From CBFDBF01 sp050287965 (GTDB lineage: Bacteria; Pseudomonadota; Gammaproteobacteria; Chromatiales; Chromatiaceae), in assembly GCA_050287965.1 (NCBI GenBank), contig JBNKCX010000029.1:62001-126000 (forward strand): DNA of 64,000 nucleotides, given 5' to 3'. Below are positions 1 to 8,863 of this stretch, one piece after another. A program made the translations under genes and the position numbers. Numbering within the stretch: position 1 is the first letter of the stretch; every line of letters starts with the position of its first letter. Under the pieces are notes generated by a model. That model did no database searches. It was given only the letters and a program-made list of their open reading frames with translations, and was not told where the DNA came from.

Positions 1-448
1 GCTGCTGGATAAGGCGCTGAATGGTGTTGCTGAGAGCCTCTTCACTGAGGGTACGCAGGTTCTCCGAGCGGCCCTGGTAGGTCAGCCGCAACTCGCCGGC
101 GACCTGTATTCCCAGTTGTCGCACCTGATCTGGCCGGGTATCGGGGTTGACGAACTCCAGGGTGATCTTGTCGCTGTAGCGCTGGTAACGGGCGATGATG
201 TCGCTGATCTGGCGGCGCAGTTGCGGATCCTCCGGGGAGAAGGAGACGATATTCAGGGGCGATTCCAGGCGTTCCAGCAACTGCTGGCTGGTCTCGGAGA
301 GGCTGTTGCGCGCTCCGGCGCTCCAGTCCCAGGTGAAGGAGTAGCTGCTGCTGAGCCAGCCGGTCAGCCCCACGGCCACCGCGAACAGCACATAGAACAG
401 GATATTCTGCAATCGCATCAGCAGACGTTGACGGTTTCGCTGCTCCAT
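1..448 (-). CDS. GldG-like ABC exporter auxiliary protein (partial, C-terminus beyond window)
   Basis: The frame opens at ATG 448 and runs off the window after 149 codons. The visible N-terminus has a basic start (MEQRNRQRLLMRLQ), one membrane segment near residues 14-31, then a soluble region (SLSETSQQLLERLESPLNIV) typical of GldG/ABC-type uncharacterised domains, which resemble periplasmic ligand-binding folds. It starts 7 bases after the permease stop, and the ATPase-permease-GldG order matches the gldA-gldF-gldG arrangement. Substrate is unknown; gliding itself is not implied outside Bacteroidetes. Confidence 0.75.
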   Translation of the reverse strand, partial: MEQRNRQRLLMRLQNILFYVLFAVAVGLTGWLSSSYSFTWDWSAGARNSLSETSQQLLERLESPLNIVSFSPEDPQLRRQISDIIARYQRYSDKITLEFVNPDTRPDQVRQLGIQVAGELRLTYQGRSENLRTLSEEALSNTIQRLIQQ

Positions 449-455
449 GGTCGTT

Positions 456-1205
456 TCAGTCCAGCAGGCGCCGGCGTTCCAGCCGGTGGATGGTCAGCAG
501 CAGGAAGGTCGTGATCAGCAGCAGGAAATAAATCAGGTCTCCGCTCCTGATTAATCCGGACAGCAATTGGGAATAATGGAAAACGGGGGAGAGCCAGAAG
601 AACGGCGAGCCGCCCCCATTATCGGATCCGCTTACCAAGTAGATTATTAGAAGGAACATTAGTAGGCCGTAAGTTGCGATAGCGGCCACGGCGGGTTGGT
701 TGGTAAGGCTGGAGAAGAACAGGCCGATGGCGCCGAAAGCGGCCAATACCAGGCTCAGCCCCATCAGGCCGGCCGCCAGCTTCCCCAGATCCAGGTTGCC
801 GCCCAGCAGCAGGGAGAGGGGCATCAGGGCGGTGAGCAGCAGCATGCTGCCCAGGATCAGCAACAGGGCCAGGTACTTCCCCAGCACGATGCGGGTGAGG
901 GATACCGGGGCGGACAACAGCAGGCTGAAGCTGTTGCTCCGGTACTCCTCGGCGAACAGCCGCATGCTGAGCAACGGAATCAGCGGTAGAATCACAACAG
1001 CCGCCCAGAGCAGCAGCGGTACCGCTACCAGGTCGGTGACGCCCGGAGCGTTGGCGACGGCCGCCAGATGGGGTTGGTCCTGCAGGAACTGTTCAATCAG
1101 GCCCAGGAACAGCCATGCCAGGATAAACTGCATTACCCCGAGCAGGGTCCAGGCCAGGGGCGACAGAAACAGGCTGCGCAGTTCCCGTAGGGTAATGGCG
1201 AGCAC
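456..1205 (-). CDS. ABC-2 type permease, GldF-like
   Basis: This 249-residue integral membrane protein has about six hydrophobic segments and an N-terminal amphipathic stretch (LRELRSLFLSPLAW) typical of ABC-2 permeases of the GldF type. It likely forms the channel for the ATPase encoded upstream. The start is GTG at 1205, one base after the ATPase stop codon, so translation is probably coupled. The cargo cannot be read from the sequence. Confidence 0.85.
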   Translation of the reverse strand: MLAITLRELRSLFLSPLAWTLLGVMQFILAWLFLGLIEQFLQDQPHLAAVANAPGVTDLVAVPLLLWAAVVILPLIPLLSMRLFAEEYRSNSFSLLLSAPVSLTRIVLGKYLALLLILGSMLLLTALMPLSLLLGGNLDLGKLAAGLMGLSLVLAAFGAIGLFFSSLTNQPAVAAIATYGLLMFLLIIYLVSGSDNGGGSPFFWLSPVFHYSQLLSGLIRSGDLIYFLLLITTFLLLTIHRLERRRLLD

Positions 1206-1206
1206 C

Positions 1207-2130
1207 TTACGCCGCCTCCGTTGTGGTGAGTTGGGTGAAGATCCGCTCCAGGTCGCGATACTCCGGGATCAGTTGCGACAGCCCCCAGCCGTGCCGAACC
1301 ATAGCCTCCGATAGGGCGGTGGCCGCGGCGTCGGCATTCAGATGCAGCCGAAAACGTCTCTCGTCCAGCGTTTCCACCCGCTCCACGCCGGGCAGCTGCA
1401 TGAGCTCATTCGCTGTCGGCGGCTGTTCCAGGCCGACAAGCACGCTGGGGGGTGGTCCCTGGAGGTGTTCCGTTTCCAGGGCCTCGGAGAACACCAGTTG
1501 CCCCCTGTGCAGGATGAGTACTCGTCCGCAGACCGTCTCCACCTCCGGCAGGATGTGGGTGGAGAGCAGGACACCGTAGTTCTCTCCCAGGCTGCGAATA
1601 AGCTGACGGATCTCCTGGATCTGGTTCGGGTCCAGCCCGCTGGTGGGTTCGTCCAGGATGATGATCTCGGGGTCGTGGATAATGGCCTGGGCGATGCCCA
1701 CCCGTTGGCGGTAACCTTTGGAGAGGTTGGCTATCAGGCGACCGCCGCTCTGTTCCAGGCCGCACTGTCCCTTGGTACGTTGTACCGCGCCTTTGGGATC
1801 GGCAACCCGGCGCAGCCTGGCGCAGAAAAGAAGATATTCGTCCACCGTCAGATCGGGATACAGAGGAGGTTGTTCCGGCAGAAACCCCAGACTCTTCTTG
1901 GCGTTGATCGGCTGTTCCAGCAGGTCGATGCCGTTCAGGCGTATCTTTCCGCCGCTGGGTGCCAAGCCGCCGCTGAGCATGCGCATGGTGGTGGATTTTC
2001 CGGCCCCGTTCGGGCCGAGAAAACCGAGGATTTCACCCCGCCGGAGTTGAAAGCTAACCTCCCGGACGGCGCAGAAATCACCGAAATAGCGGGACAGGTT
2101 CTCTGTTTCGATAAGCGCGTCCATGATCAT
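1207..2130 (-). CDS. ABC transporter ATP-binding protein, GldA-like
   Basis: The 307-residue protein has Walker A GPNGAGKST (about residues 39-47), the degenerate signature LSKGYRQR, and Walker B IIILDEPTSGLDP. A C-terminal extension of about 80 residues follows the nucleotide-binding domain, as in the drug/gliding exporter ATPases. ATG 2130 abuts the mgtE stop codon; a second in-frame ATG lies two codons later, and neither has a clear ribosome binding site. It powers the downstream permease. No residue indicates the substrate. Confidence 0.88.
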   Translation of the reverse strand: MIMDALIETENLSRYFGDFCAVREVSFQLRRGEILGFLGPNGAGKSTTMRMLSGGLAPSGGKIRLNGIDLLEQPINAKKSLGFLPEQPPLYPDLTVDEYLLFCARLRRVADPKGAVQRTKGQCGLEQSGGRLIANLSKGYRQRVGIAQAIIHDPEIIILDEPTSGLDPNQIQEIRQLIRSLGENYGVLLSTHILPEVETVCGRVLILHRGQLVFSEALETEHLQGPPPSVLVGLEQPPTANELMQLPGVERVETLDERRFRLHLNADAAATALSEAMVRHGWGLSQLIPEYRDLERIFTQLTTTEAA

Positions 2131-3492
2131 CTACAGCAGATAGAGCGTTGCCAGCCCCAGAAAAGCGAGAAACCCGACCACGTCGGTGACGGTGGTCAAC
2201 AGGACACCTCCCGCCAGGGCCGGGTCGATGCCTATCTTTTCCAGGGCCAGCGGCAGGACGGCCCCGGTAAAGGCGGCAAATATCAGGTTGATGGCCAGGG
2301 CGGCGGCGATCAGTATGGCGATATCGCTGCTGTTGAACCAGGCGCCGGCGATGACCGCCACCACCGCTGCCCAGATCAAGCCGTTAAACACACCTACGGC
2401 CATCTCTTTCAGCAGCAGTTGCCGGGCGTTTTTGCCGCTGATCTGCCCCAGGGCGATGCCGCGGATGGTCAAGGTAAGGGTCTGGGTGCCGGCGATACCG
2501 CCCATACTGGCGACGATCGGCATCAGCACCGCCAGCGCCACCACCTTCTCTATGGTTGCTTCGAAATGACCGATTACCCAGGAGGCGAGAAACGCCGTGA
2601 TCAGGTTGAGGCCCAGCCAGAGGGCGCGGCGTTGTGCGCTGACCAGGACCGGCGCAAACATATCCTCCGCCTCGGAAAGACCGGCCTGACCCATGAATAC
2701 GTGTTCGCCCTCTTCACGGATTACGTCCACCACGTCGTCTACGGTGATTCTGCCGAGCAGTTTGCCCTCTTCATCCACTACCGGGGCGGAGAGCAGGTCG
2801 TGCTGTTCAAAGCGGTTGGCCACCTGATTATCTTCCCAGGTGACGGGGATGGGTTTTACGTCCAGCGACATCACCTCGGCGACGATCTCATTAGGGTCAT
2901 GGGTTACCAGGATCGCGAGAGAAAGGACCCCGAGGTATTTACCCTCCCGGTTGACCACGAAAAGGCTGTCGGTGTGGGTCGGGATCTTGTCCCTCAGCAG
3001 CCGCAGGTAACGCATTACCACGTCCAGGGTCACCTCCGGTCGGACGGTGACCACATCCGGATTCATCAGACCGCCGGCGGTATCCTCCGGATAGGAGAGA
3101 ACGGTTTCTAAACGATTCCGGTTCTGAGTATCGAGGGAGGCGAGGATCTCGCTGGCGATGTAATGGGGAAGCTCCTGGACCAGGTCGGCCAGGTCGTCGG
3201 TGTCGAGGTTTTCGCTGAGGGCGACGACCTCTTCGCGGTCCATGCGGCTGATGAGGTCGGCACGTACCTCATCCGCCAGCTCCACCAGCACCTCGCCGTC
3301 CTTTTCCGGTTCCACCAGTTCCCAGACGATTTCACGCTTGGCCAGGGGGAGCGCTTCCAGGATGTGGGCGATTTCTCCGGGGGTGAGGGCGTTGAGCAGG
3401 CGTTCAGACTGCTGCAGGGTGCCGCTGTCGAGCAGTTCGTGCAGTCGCTGCAGGCGGGTGTCTTGATTGTTTTCAGGAGCCTGGGCGGACAT
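2131..3492 (-). CDS. mgtE: Magnesium transporter MgtE
   Basis: Full-length MgtE (453 residues). An N-terminal all-helical domain (about 30-130) is followed by two CBS repeats (about 135-255, ending GRITVDDVVDVI) and a C-terminal five-helix channel domain (about 280-453). The family forms Mg2+-gated homodimeric channels in the inner membrane, with the cytosolic domain sensing Mg2+. Its stop codon abuts the start of the ABC ATPase, so it may head that operon. A 166-bp gap without an evident gene separates it from the HPr gene upstream. Confidence 0.95.
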   Translation of the reverse strand: MSAQAPENNQDTRLQRLHELLDSGTLQQSERLLNALTPGEIAHILEALPLAKREIVWELVEPEKDGEVLVELADEVRADLISRMDREEVVALSENLDTDDLADLVQELPHYIASEILASLDTQNRNRLETVLSYPEDTAGGLMNPDVVTVRPEVTLDVVMRYLRLLRDKIPTHTDSLFVVNREGKYLGVLSLAILVTHDPNEIVAEVMSLDVKPIPVTWEDNQVANRFEQHDLLSAPVVDEEGKLLGRITVDDVVDVIREEGEHVFMGQAGLSEAEDMFAPVLVSAQRRALWLGLNLITAFLASWVIGHFEATIEKVVALAVLMPIVASMGGIAGTQTLTLTIRGIALGQISGKNARQLLLKEMAVGVFNGLIWAAVVAVIAGAWFNSSDIAILIAAALAINLIFAAFTGAVLPLALEKIGIDPALAGGVLLTTVTDVVGFLAFLGLATLYLL

Positions 3493-3658
3493 GACGGTGT
3501 CTGTCTCCTCAACGGAAAAGGGTGTTCTCGGGTACCGATTCCGGGCACAGTTTAACAGGCGGGGAGATGGACCGGGAGAGGGGACGCGGAATTTTTAGCG
3601 CTGGAACGAGCCATTTTGCGACCGGGATCGGGGCGGTCGGGAAAATATCCGGAAATCC

Positions 3659-3928
3659 CTATTCACCTTCGCCGAAGCGGTCCCGGATCAGGGCCTCCAG
3701 CGCTTCCATGGCCGCCGTCTCGTCCTCCCCTTCCGCGCTCAGCAATAACACCGTGCCTTTACCCGCAGCGAGCATCATTACTCCCATGATGCTTTTACCG
3801 TTGACCGTCTGTTCGTTGTTGGAGAGTTGGATATTGCTGTGGAATTCGCTGGCGCAGGTAACCAGCTTTGCGGCCGCCCGCGCATGCAGCCCGAGTTTGT
3901 TAATGATGGTTATCTCCCTGCTGATCAT
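3659..3928 (-). CDS. HPr-family phosphocarrier protein (NPr/HPr)
   Basis: An 89-residue HPr. Starting at ATG 3928 places the phosphorylatable histidine at position 15 (GLHARAAAKLV) and the regulatory serine at position 46 (NGKSIMGVMML), the canonical numbering; this decides against an upstream start ten codons earlier. A GGGGTGG ribosome site precedes it. The reading frame overlaps the end of the EIIA gene slightly if the longer start is used. With HprK encoded nearby, Ser46 is a likely regulatory site. No enzyme I gene follows; mgtE does instead. Confidence 0.92.
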   Translation of the reverse strand: MISREITIINKLGLHARAAAKLVTCASEFHSNIQLSNNEQTVNGKSIMGVMMLAAGKGTVLLLSAEGEDETAAMEALEALIRDRFGEGE

Positions 3929-3939
3929 GATCCACCCCG

Positions 3940-4335
3940 CTACTCTTTGCGTCGGCATGCCAGGATGCTTTTTTGGCCGCCGCTAAGCACCTTTTCCGTC
4001 AACGTCGCCAGATCGAGGGAAGCGTAGTTGAATACCTTCAATAACATCGGGAGATTTACACCGGAAACCACGTTAATCCGATTCTCCTGCTGCAGATCAG
4101 TGGCGATATTCGCCGGTGTGGAGCCGAAAAGATCGGTCAGCACCAGTACCCCGTCCCCGTCGTCGAGGCGGTCCGCCAACTGTATCGCCTGCTGCAGGAG
4201 CTGTTCCCGATCGGAATCATCCGTTACCGGGATGGTGCCGCTCTTCAGTGGAGGGTTGCCGAAGATGTTCTCCGCGGTCTGCAGCAGCAGATCACCGATG
4301 CCGTCGTGGGTAACAAGCAGCAGCCCCACACTCAT
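3940..4335 (-). CDS. PTS EIIA component, mannose/sorbose type
   Basis: The 131-residue protein carries the mannose-family EIIA phosphorylation site His10 (LLVTHDGIG) and the conserved DLFGSTPANIA segment. ATG 4335 overlaps the rapZ stop codon in an ATGA junction, so it is translationally coupled. No EIIB, EIIC or EIID genes are present. In proteobacteria this isolated EIIA accepts phosphate from HPr and probably has a regulatory rather than transport role (family knowledge). Confidence 0.9.
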   Translation of the reverse strand: MSVGLLLVTHDGIGDLLLQTAENIFGNPPLKSGTIPVTDDSDREQLLQQAIQLADRLDDGDGVLVLTDLFGSTPANIATDLQQENRINVVSGVNLPMLLKVFNYASLDLATLTEKVLSGGQKSILACRRKE

Positions 4336-5189
4336 GGCAGTTCCCGATGACGGCTGAGGACCTGGCGGCCGCTGCCGCGAAAGTGATCCGTAAGACGCTC
4401 CACCAGATAAACCGAACGGTGTTGTCCGCCGGTACAACCGACGGCGATGGTGAGGTAGTTGCGGCCGTCTTTCTCGAATGAGGGTACCCAATGTTCGAGA
4501 AACGTGACCAGGTCATCCCGTAGCCGCTTTACCTTCGGATCCTGTTCCAGGAATCTTGCTACCTCGGGATCCCGGCCTGTTAGCGGGCGCAGCATCGGGT
4601 CCCAGTGGGGGTTGGGCAGGCAACGGGCGTCGAATACGAAATCCGCATCCCGCGGCACACCGTGTTTGTAACCGAACGACACGAACAGCAGGGATATCTC
4701 CTGTTCACGCCGGTCCCCGATCCGGGAACGTATGATCTCCCGTAATTCATGGGGATTGGTGTGGGTGGTGTCGATGCGCAGGTCGGCATCCCTCTGGAAC
4801 GGCTCCATCAGCGTCCGTTCCAGCTGGATTGCCTCCGCCAGCGGTCGCTCGTTACCGGTAAGGGGATGTTTGCGGCGGGTCTCGCTATAGCGCCGGAACA
4901 GCGTATCGTCCTGCGCCTCGAGAAAGATGATCTCGCAGCGGATACCATTGTCCCGTATCTGCTTTACCAGTTCCGGCAGTTGCCGCAGATCATCGCCCTG
5001 ATTGCGGGCATCAATGCCCACGGCGGTCTGGCGGGAAACCCCGCCGCGCTGGGACGTCAGTTCCGCGGCCAGCGGCTGGAGCAGATACAACGGCAGATTG
5101 TCAATGCAGTAGTATCCCAGGTCTTCCAGGGTGTGCAGGGCAATACTCTTGCCGGATCCCGATAGGCCCATGATGATAATCAGTTTCAT
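4332..5189 (-). CDS. rapZ: RNase adapter protein RapZ
   Basis: A 285-residue RapZ (E. coli 284). It has Walker A GLSGSGKS at the N-terminus and the C-terminal signature GCTGGQHRSVYLVERL. In E. coli RapZ binds the GlmZ/GlmY small RNAs and steers RNase E to control glmS; it binds UDP- or glucosamine derivatives. The start at 5189 (MKLIIIMG) gives family length; an upstream extension of 27 codons is not family-like. It sits between hprK and the EIIA gene, the usual proteobacterial context. Confidence 0.96.
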   Translation of the reverse strand: MKLIIIMGLSGSGKSIALHTLEDLGYYCIDNLPLYLLQPLAAELTSQRGGVSRQTAVGIDARNQGDDLRQLPELVKQIRDNGIRCEIIFLEAQDDTLFRRYSETRRKHPLTGNERPLAEAIQLERTLMEPFQRDADLRIDTTHTNPHELREIIRSRIGDRREQEISLLFVSFGYKHGVPRDADFVFDARCLPNPHWDPMLRPLTGRDPEVARFLEQDPKVKRLRDDLVTFLEHWVPSFEKDGRNYLTIAVGCTGGQHRSVYLVERLTDHFRGSGRQVLSRHRELP

Positions 5190-5419
5190 GGGGGCGGAGT
5201 ATATCCTGCTTTCGGTCCGGGAATCCTTTAAAAATTCAGTCCCCATAAGCCGTCGCCGCTCCTGTATCAAATCCTCCGGTGTGGGGGAGCGGAAACTTCG
5301 GGCTCTCCACGTCTTTGCGTACTCGGCATTTTATCCGGGTGTTTGGGACAAGAGGAGGGGGTGGAGTCTTGCCACGGAATCAATCGCACTGCCGCTCGAG
5401 AGCGGTGCGAACATGCGGG

Positions 5420-6370
5420 TCAGGTTTCGCTGTTTTTGTCTATTGCCGCCTGATGCCGCTGCATGAAATCAGCGCCCGCGTGGTAGCCCTGTTGCTGCTG
5501 CAGGTGCTGGCGCACCGCGGTTTCCACTAGAATGGCCAGTTCCCGGCCGGCGGCTACCGGCAGTGTGACTTCCGGTATCTCGATACCGAACAGTTCTCTA
5601 CTGGTGAAGCTTCCCCGTAATCGGTCGATCTTGCGGAGTTCGGAGTCATTCATCTGCTTGAGTTGAATAATAAGATGCAGGCCTTTTTTCTTTTTAATGG
5701 CGCTGTCCCCGAACATGGCTCTTATGTTCAGCAGTCCCAGCCCCCGAACTTCCAGGAAATCCTGCAGCAGTGACGGGCAGTTCCCACGGATTATGTCCGG
5801 GGCCACCCGCGCAAACTCCGGTGCATCGTCGGCGATCAGACGATGTCCGCGGGTGATCAGTTCCAGCGCCAGTTCGCTCTTACCCACTGCCGCATCGCCC
5901 ATAAGCAAAACACCGACGCCAAAAACCTCGAGAAACACACCGTGCAGGGTCGCCCGGTCCGCCAGGGCACTCGCCAGATAATAATGCAGGTTACTTTGCA
6001 GCAGGTTGTCCGGTAGTGTGGAGCTGAGCAGCGGGGTGTTGGTCCGGGTTGCGAAGGTGAGGAATGATTCCCCCGCTTCGATATTGTCGGAGAGTATGAT
6101 CGCGGCGGGTCGACTGTCGGAGAGTTTCTCCATGGCTTCCTGTTGCAGGGAATCCGGCATGGCGTTGAAGGAGGCTATCTCCGCATGTCCGATTATCTGG
6201 ATGCGGTGGGGATGAATCCAATTCAGCGGCCCCGCCAGGCCCTGGGATTCCGCCTCGGGGAAGTCACCCCGTAACGGATTATTGCCGCCTTCCTCGCCCG
6301 CGAGCCAGGTAAGCCCCAGTTTTTCCCGCAGCGCATCAACCAGTTGGCCGGTGGTGGTCGGAGGGGTCAT
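5420..6370 (-). CDS. hprK: HPr kinase/phosphorylase
   Basis: A 316-residue HprK. An N-terminal regulatory domain is followed by the P-loop GDAAVGKSELALELI and the capping region HRLIADDAPEF; the signature ending in RGLGLLNI is present before a basic KKKKG loop. It phosphorylates and dephosphorylates HPr on Ser46. ATG 6370 overlaps the ptsN stop in an ATGA junction. HprK is common in Firmicutes and is found in some proteobacteria, where it belongs to a PTS without sugar permeases. 231 bp without a gene separate it from rapZ. Confidence 0.95.
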   Translation of the reverse strand: MTPPTTTGQLVDALREKLGLTWLAGEEGGNNPLRGDFPEAESQGLAGPLNWIHPHRIQIIGHAEIASFNAMPDSLQQEAMEKLSDSRPAAIILSDNIEAGESFLTFATRTNTPLLSSTLPDNLLQSNLHYYLASALADRATLHGVFLEVFGVGVLLMGDAAVGKSELALELITRGHRLIADDAPEFARVAPDIIRGNCPSLLQDFLEVRGLGLLNIRAMFGDSAIKKKKGLHLIIQLKQMNDSELRKIDRLRGSFTSRELFGIEIPEVTLPVAAGRELAILVETAVRQHLQQQQGYHAGADFMQRHQAAIDKNSET

Positions 6371-6837
6371 GGCACCTGATCGGGGCTCTCCCCGTGAAGG
6401 ATCTGGCGCAGCACCTCTTCCGGGTCTCGAGCTTCCCGCAATCGGCTGCAGAAATCACCGTTGCTGAAAAGCGAGGCGAGTTTGGCCAGCAGTTGAAGAT
6501 GCTCGTCGGTAGCGGCCTGGGGGACCAGTAGACCGAATACCAGATCCACCATCTGGTTATCGATGGCATCAAACTGGACCGGTTCGGCCAGTTGCACAAA
6601 GGCTCCCCGAGCCTCCGTGATGCCCTCTATACGGGCGTGGGGCAGGGCGATACCGTACCCCAGGCCGGTACTTCCAAGACGTTCGCGCGCCAGAAGCTTC
6701 TCGAAAACATCTTCCTCTTCGAGGGTCGGGGAGGAGAGTGCCAGAAGTTTCCCGACCTGTTGCAAAGCGCGTTTTTTACTGGTTGCCGGATCTTTGCAGC
6801 GAATGCGTTCGGCGACTAGAAAGTTTTCGGAAAACAC
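6367..6837 (-). CDS. ptsN: PTS IIA-like nitrogen regulatory protein PtsN (EIIA-Ntr)
   Basis: A 156-residue EIIA-Ntr. The phosphorylation site is His67 in GYGIALPHARIE. The GTG start at 6837 is chosen because a strong AGGAGG site lies just upstream; longer frames are not family-like. In E. coli PtsN in its unphosphorylated form controls potassium transport and stress responses. It follows hpf closely and overlaps hprK by four bases. Confidence 0.93.
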   Translation of the reverse strand: MFSENFLVAERIRCKDPATSKKRALQQVGKLLALSSPTLEEEDVFEKLLARERLGSTGLGYGIALPHARIEGITEARGAFVQLAEPVQFDAIDNQMVDLVFGLLVPQAATDEHLQLLAKLASLFSNGDFCSRLREARDPEEVLRQILHGESPDQVP

Positions 6838-6856
6838 GCTTTCCTCCTTCCTTGCT

Positions 6857-7183
6857 TCAGCCGGTCTGCTCCAACCCGCGTGAACGCTGGCTGTTGCGGT
6901 GGCTGGTGATTTTTTCTTTATATTTTTTGACTTGCCGGTCAAGTTTGTCCACCAAGGCATCAATGGCGGCATACATGTCTTCATCAACGGCATCGGCGAA
7001 TATGTCGGTCCCGTTCAGGTGCATGTTTGCTTCCGCTTTCTGCCGAACCTTCTCTACGCTGAGAACAACGTGGACGTTGGTTACCTGATCAAAGTGACGT
7101 TCCAGGCGTTCGAATTTCGAATCCACATAGCTCTTAAGCGCGGGTGTAATATCGACATGGTGACCGGTAATGCTGATTTGCAT
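6857..7183 (-). CDS. hpf: Ribosome hibernation promoting factor HPF
   Basis: A 108-residue short-form HPF/YfiA protein, with the conserved N-terminus MQISITGHHVDITPALKSYV and a basic tail (KYKEKITSHR). It binds the 30S decoding centre and stabilises inactive ribosomes. The rpoN-hpf-ptsN order is the classical proteobacterial arrangement. Only 22 bases separate it from the rpoN stop. Confidence 0.95.
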   Translation of the reverse strand: MQISITGHHVDITPALKSYVDSKFERLERHFDQVTNVHVVLSVEKVRQKAEANMHLNGTDIFADAVDEDMYAAIDALVDKLDRQVKKYKEKITSHRNSQRSRGLEQTG

Positions 7184-7205
7184 GATGTGCTCCTTTTGTA
7201 ATCGC

Positions 7206-8681
7206 CTATGCCAGGCGTTTGCGCTCGTTGGATGGCGGAATGGCCATCGCCTCGCGGTATTTCGCTACTGTCCGTCGTGCTATGTTAATGCCCTGATCGG
7301 ACAGGATGTTAGCTATCTTGTTATCACTGAGTGGTTTATTCGGTTTTTCCGCAGCCACCAGCTTCTTTATCAACGCCCGAATCGCCGTGGCTGAACATTC
7401 GCCGCCGCTGGACGTACTGACATGGCTGGAAAAAAAGAATTTGAATTCAAAGGTTCCACGGGGGGTATACATATACTTCTGCGTGGTAACGCGTGAAATG
7501 GTGGATTCGTGCATATCCAATGCTTCCGCGATATCCCGGAGGACCAGCGGTCGCATCGCTTCTTCCCCGTATTCAAAAAAGCCGCGTTGGATCTCGACGA
7601 TCTTGGTCGCGACCTTAAGCAGCGTCTCGTTGCGGCTGAGCAGACTCTTTATAAACCAGCGCGCCTCCTGCAGGTGGTTTTTCAGATAAGTGTTGTCGTC
7701 GCTGGAGTCGGCGCGACGTATTAGTTTTGCGTAGCCTGCGTTGACGCGAAGCTTGGGGGTGACGCTGGGATTGAGTTCAACCTCCCACTTACCGTTTCTC
7801 TTGGAAACGAAAACGTCCGGGACAACATATTCCGGCGCCGCATCGGCGACGGCCGTCCCCGGGTGCGGATTGAGGGATCGGATCAATTGGATCACCTCGG
7901 CCAACTCCTTATCGGAGAGCTTGAGCTGGCGTTTTATCTGCGCGTGTTCCTGATTGACCAGCAGATCAAAATGGTCCTTGACCAGCGCCTCCGCTTCCCG
8001 TCTTCGTAGTGTCTCGGCCGGTAACTGGGATAGTTGCAGCAACAGGCACTCCCTGGGGTCGCGAGCCGCTACACCCGGCGGGTCGAAGCATTGGATACGA
8101 TGCAATACCGCTTCCATCTCCTCCATCTGCACTTCATCGTTATCGATTGCGGAGCGGATGTCCTCCAGGCTGGAACCGAGATAACCTTCCTCGTTCACCG
8201 CATCGATTATTGCGGTGGCGATAGAGTAATCGGTTTCACTAAAAGGTGTGAGATTCATCTGCCAGGTCAGATGATCGTGAAGTGTTCGGGGGCCGCTGCA
8301 CTGGACGAGAAAATCGGAATCTTCACCCGCCGACGAGGTACCGGAAACCGGGGGAAGCGCACTGTCGTAGATATCGTCCCACTTGCTGTCGACCGGCAGC
8401 TCCTCGGGCATGGAGTTGGAATCGGCGGTGATCTCAAGATCACCGTCCATCTCCGACGTGGCGGATTCATCAATCCCCATATCCCCGCCATTGGCGCCCA
8501 ACCGTTCATCCGAGGTTGAGCCATCCTCTTCATCCGTTTCCAGCATCAGGTTGGAGTCCAACGCCTCCTGGATCTCCTGTCTCAGGTCGAGCGTGGATAG
8601 CTGCAGCAGCCGTATTGCCTGCTGCAACTGCGGTGTCATGGTGAGATGTTGCCCGAGCCGAAGCTGTAGCGTCTGCTTCAT
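7206..8681 (-). CDS. rpoN: RNA polymerase sigma-54 factor
   Basis: The 491-residue protein has the glutamine-rich activator-contact region at residues 1-50 (LGQHLTMTPQLQQAIRLLQL), an acidic linker (60-120), the core-binding domain, a helix-turn-helix region (ISRVTTQKYMYTPRGTFEFK) and the RpoN box ARRTVAKYREAM near the C-terminus. It directs transcription from -24/-12 promoters with AAA+ activators. The 182-bp AT-richer gap before it probably holds its promoter, but no consensus element is clear enough to call. Confidence 0.97.
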   Translation of the reverse strand: MKQTLQLRLGQHLTMTPQLQQAIRLLQLSTLDLRQEIQEALDSNLMLETDEEDGSTSDERLGANGGDMGIDESATSEMDGDLEITADSNSMPEELPVDSKWDDIYDSALPPVSGTSSAGEDSDFLVQCSGPRTLHDHLTWQMNLTPFSETDYSIATAIIDAVNEEGYLGSSLEDIRSAIDNDEVQMEEMEAVLHRIQCFDPPGVAARDPRECLLLQLSQLPAETLRRREAEALVKDHFDLLVNQEHAQIKRQLKLSDKELAEVIQLIRSLNPHPGTAVADAAPEYVVPDVFVSKRNGKWEVELNPSVTPKLRVNAGYAKLIRRADSSDDNTYLKNHLQEARWFIKSLLSRNETLLKVATKIVEIQRGFFEYGEEAMRPLVLRDIAEALDMHESTISRVTTQKYMYTPRGTFEFKFFFSSHVSTSSGGECSATAIRALIKKLVAAEKPNKPLSDNKIANILSDQGINIARRTVAKYREAMAIPPSNERKRLA

Positions 8682-8863
8682 ACCGGGTCGCTTTGAAAAA
8701 ACTGGTACATAATTTGTATGTTTTCTTTACAAAGGTAATTTTAGCCGAAAAAAAGGATTAAAGGGCAGGCCTATTTTGGGGATTTAAAGTTGTATTTTTC
8801 TTATGGTTGACAACGGCGCATTCTCTAAATCCGCGGAAAGACGGGCGGAGCGCCGAGCGGTCC

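Noticed and set aside
1342..3111. Long open frame on the plus strand opposite the ABC ATPase and mgtE
   Set aside because: It is antisense to two well-supported genes, has a low-complexity Gln/Gly/His-rich composition typical of GC-rich shadows, and lacks a ribosome site.
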